NCBI GenBank assembly: GCA_963575745.1 | Contig: CAUYUJ010016144.1 | Span: forward strand, 136,240-200,239 | Direction: 5' to 3' | DNA length: 64,000 nt | Source: Prorocentrum cordatum | Taxonomy: Eukaryota; Sar; Dinophyceae; Prorocentrales; Prorocentraceae | Notes under the pieces: generated by a model | Databases searched by the model: none | Seen by the model: the letters and a program-made list of their open reading frames with translations, nothing else | Told to the model about the DNA's origin: nothing | Shown: piece by piece, positions 63,560-64,000 of the stretch | Layout of the letters: each line of letters starts with the position of its first letter | Position numbering within the stretch: the stretch's first letter is position 1 | Program-made: the position numbers and the translations under genes

Positions 63560-63828
63560 AAAAATCCGTTTGCCCCGCTGGGCGGCGCCGAGGAATCTCC
63601 GAAGAACGATTTCTTTCAGCAGCTGGGGCGGCCGAGCGATCGGACAACAAGGAGCCCGCGTTCTCGTTAGCTCTGACAAGCCAAACTCCGTTTACACGGT
63701 GCAACGCAGGCGAGCATGACATAACGATCTCGCCAAAGAACTGACTCGAAAGCTTCCGCCAGGCTTTGGAACGGCAGAGATAGAAGCGTCGCGCGAATGC
63801 TATTGCAATAATTGAAAGGTTCTCAAGA
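63560..63828. other. No supported gene
   Basis: Unique sequence upstream (on the minus strand) of the spliced-leader relics; potential promoter of the retroposed gene but no motif recognised. Confidence 0.35.
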
Positions 63829-64000
63829 ATGCCGCAACGTTGCGTTGTAGGCGGAAGCTCTGCAAAATCCGCGGCAGCGGTTTTTCGTCGACTGCCTCAA
63901 GACATATCCGCGCGAGCTAAAGATAAGTCGACCGAATCGACACTTTTTGAACGCGCCTTTCGGCGGTTTGACAATTGCGAGGGCCCGCCGGGTCGAGTGT
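63829..64000 (+). CDS. Possible 5' end of a gene running off the window
   Basis: ATG at 63829 opens 57 codons to the window edge (MPQRCVVGGSSAKSAAAVFR and, later, TESTLFERAFRRFDN) without a stop. The first ten residues look superficially like a THAP domain start, but the second Cys of that motif is missing. Low confidence without the right-hand sequence. Confidence 0.25.
   Translation, partial: MPQRCVVGGSSAKSAAAVFRRLPQDISARAKDKSTESTLFERAFRRFDNCEGPPGRV

Noticed and set aside
63818-63831. GGTTCTCAAGAATG as a spliced-leader relic before the terminal frame
   Set aside because: Only the last TCTCAAG resembles the leader; too short to support.

Overview
The window looks like nuclear DNA of a photosynthetic dinoflagellate. 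The evidence is: a nuclear-type geranylgeranyl reductase gene (chlP) with a long Ala/Arg-rich plastid-targeting leader; very GC-rich third codon positions in the real exons; sparse genes in a sea of microsatellites, minisatellites and retroelements; introns built from inverted-repeat hairpins (introner-like); and, near the right end, tandem relics of the dinoflagellate spliced leader in front of a minus-strand open frame. The species cannot be fixed from sequence alone; Prorocentrum-like is a guess.

Layout. 1-0.16 kb: one internal exon of an unrecognised coiled-coil-like protein. 0.6-9 kb: pyrimidine/purine tracts, a 1.1-kb GT-rich tract, dispersed repeats, and a 1.2-kb element bounded by inverted AATCCC-ACCAGCCC ends and filled with a CTTGGGG-type minisatellite. 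9.5-11.1 kb: chlP, the only long intact conserved gene. 11-23.8 kb: microsatellites, a broken NHL-like gene fragment, and three long-inverted-repeat hairpins of two families. 23.8-24.9 kb: an NHL-repeat (beta-propeller) gene split by a hairpin intron, followed by a decayed copy of its last blade and another hairpin. 25-36 kb: repeats, including a macro-tandem block with (AAC)n cores and a 21-bp array. 36.2-37.9 kb: a plastid lipid-associated protein/fibrillin gene with a hairpin intron, then a tail-anchored-like fragment with a third copy of the same hairpin. 40.5-47.3 kb: a roughly 3-kb tandem segmental duplication carrying a 90-bp satellite. 49.6-52.9 kb: a frameshifted minus-strand pseudogene head to head with a 5'-truncated reverse transcriptase. 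52.9-53.8 kb: a second copy of the inverted-end element. 54-56.4 kb: simple repeats. 56.6-61.3 kb: a near-complete LINE whose gag-like, endonuclease and RT parts share one frame broken only by two TAG codons plus two single-base shifts. 62.2-62.8 kb: a decayed second LINE fragment. 62.8-63.6 kb: a minus-strand open frame preceded by spliced-leader relics (a retroposed cDNA).

How it fits together. The two recognisable plastid-type genes (chlP for phytol-chain reduction in chlorophyll/tocopherol synthesis, and a fibrillin) lie far apart and form no operon. The main theme is genome remodelling: hairpin elements that appear to act as introns, mRNA recycling through spliced-leader-tagged cDNAs, LINEs that supply reverse transcriptase, and expansion of short tandem repeats. 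All splice sites, boundaries and copy counts here were read by eye and are not supported by transcripts.
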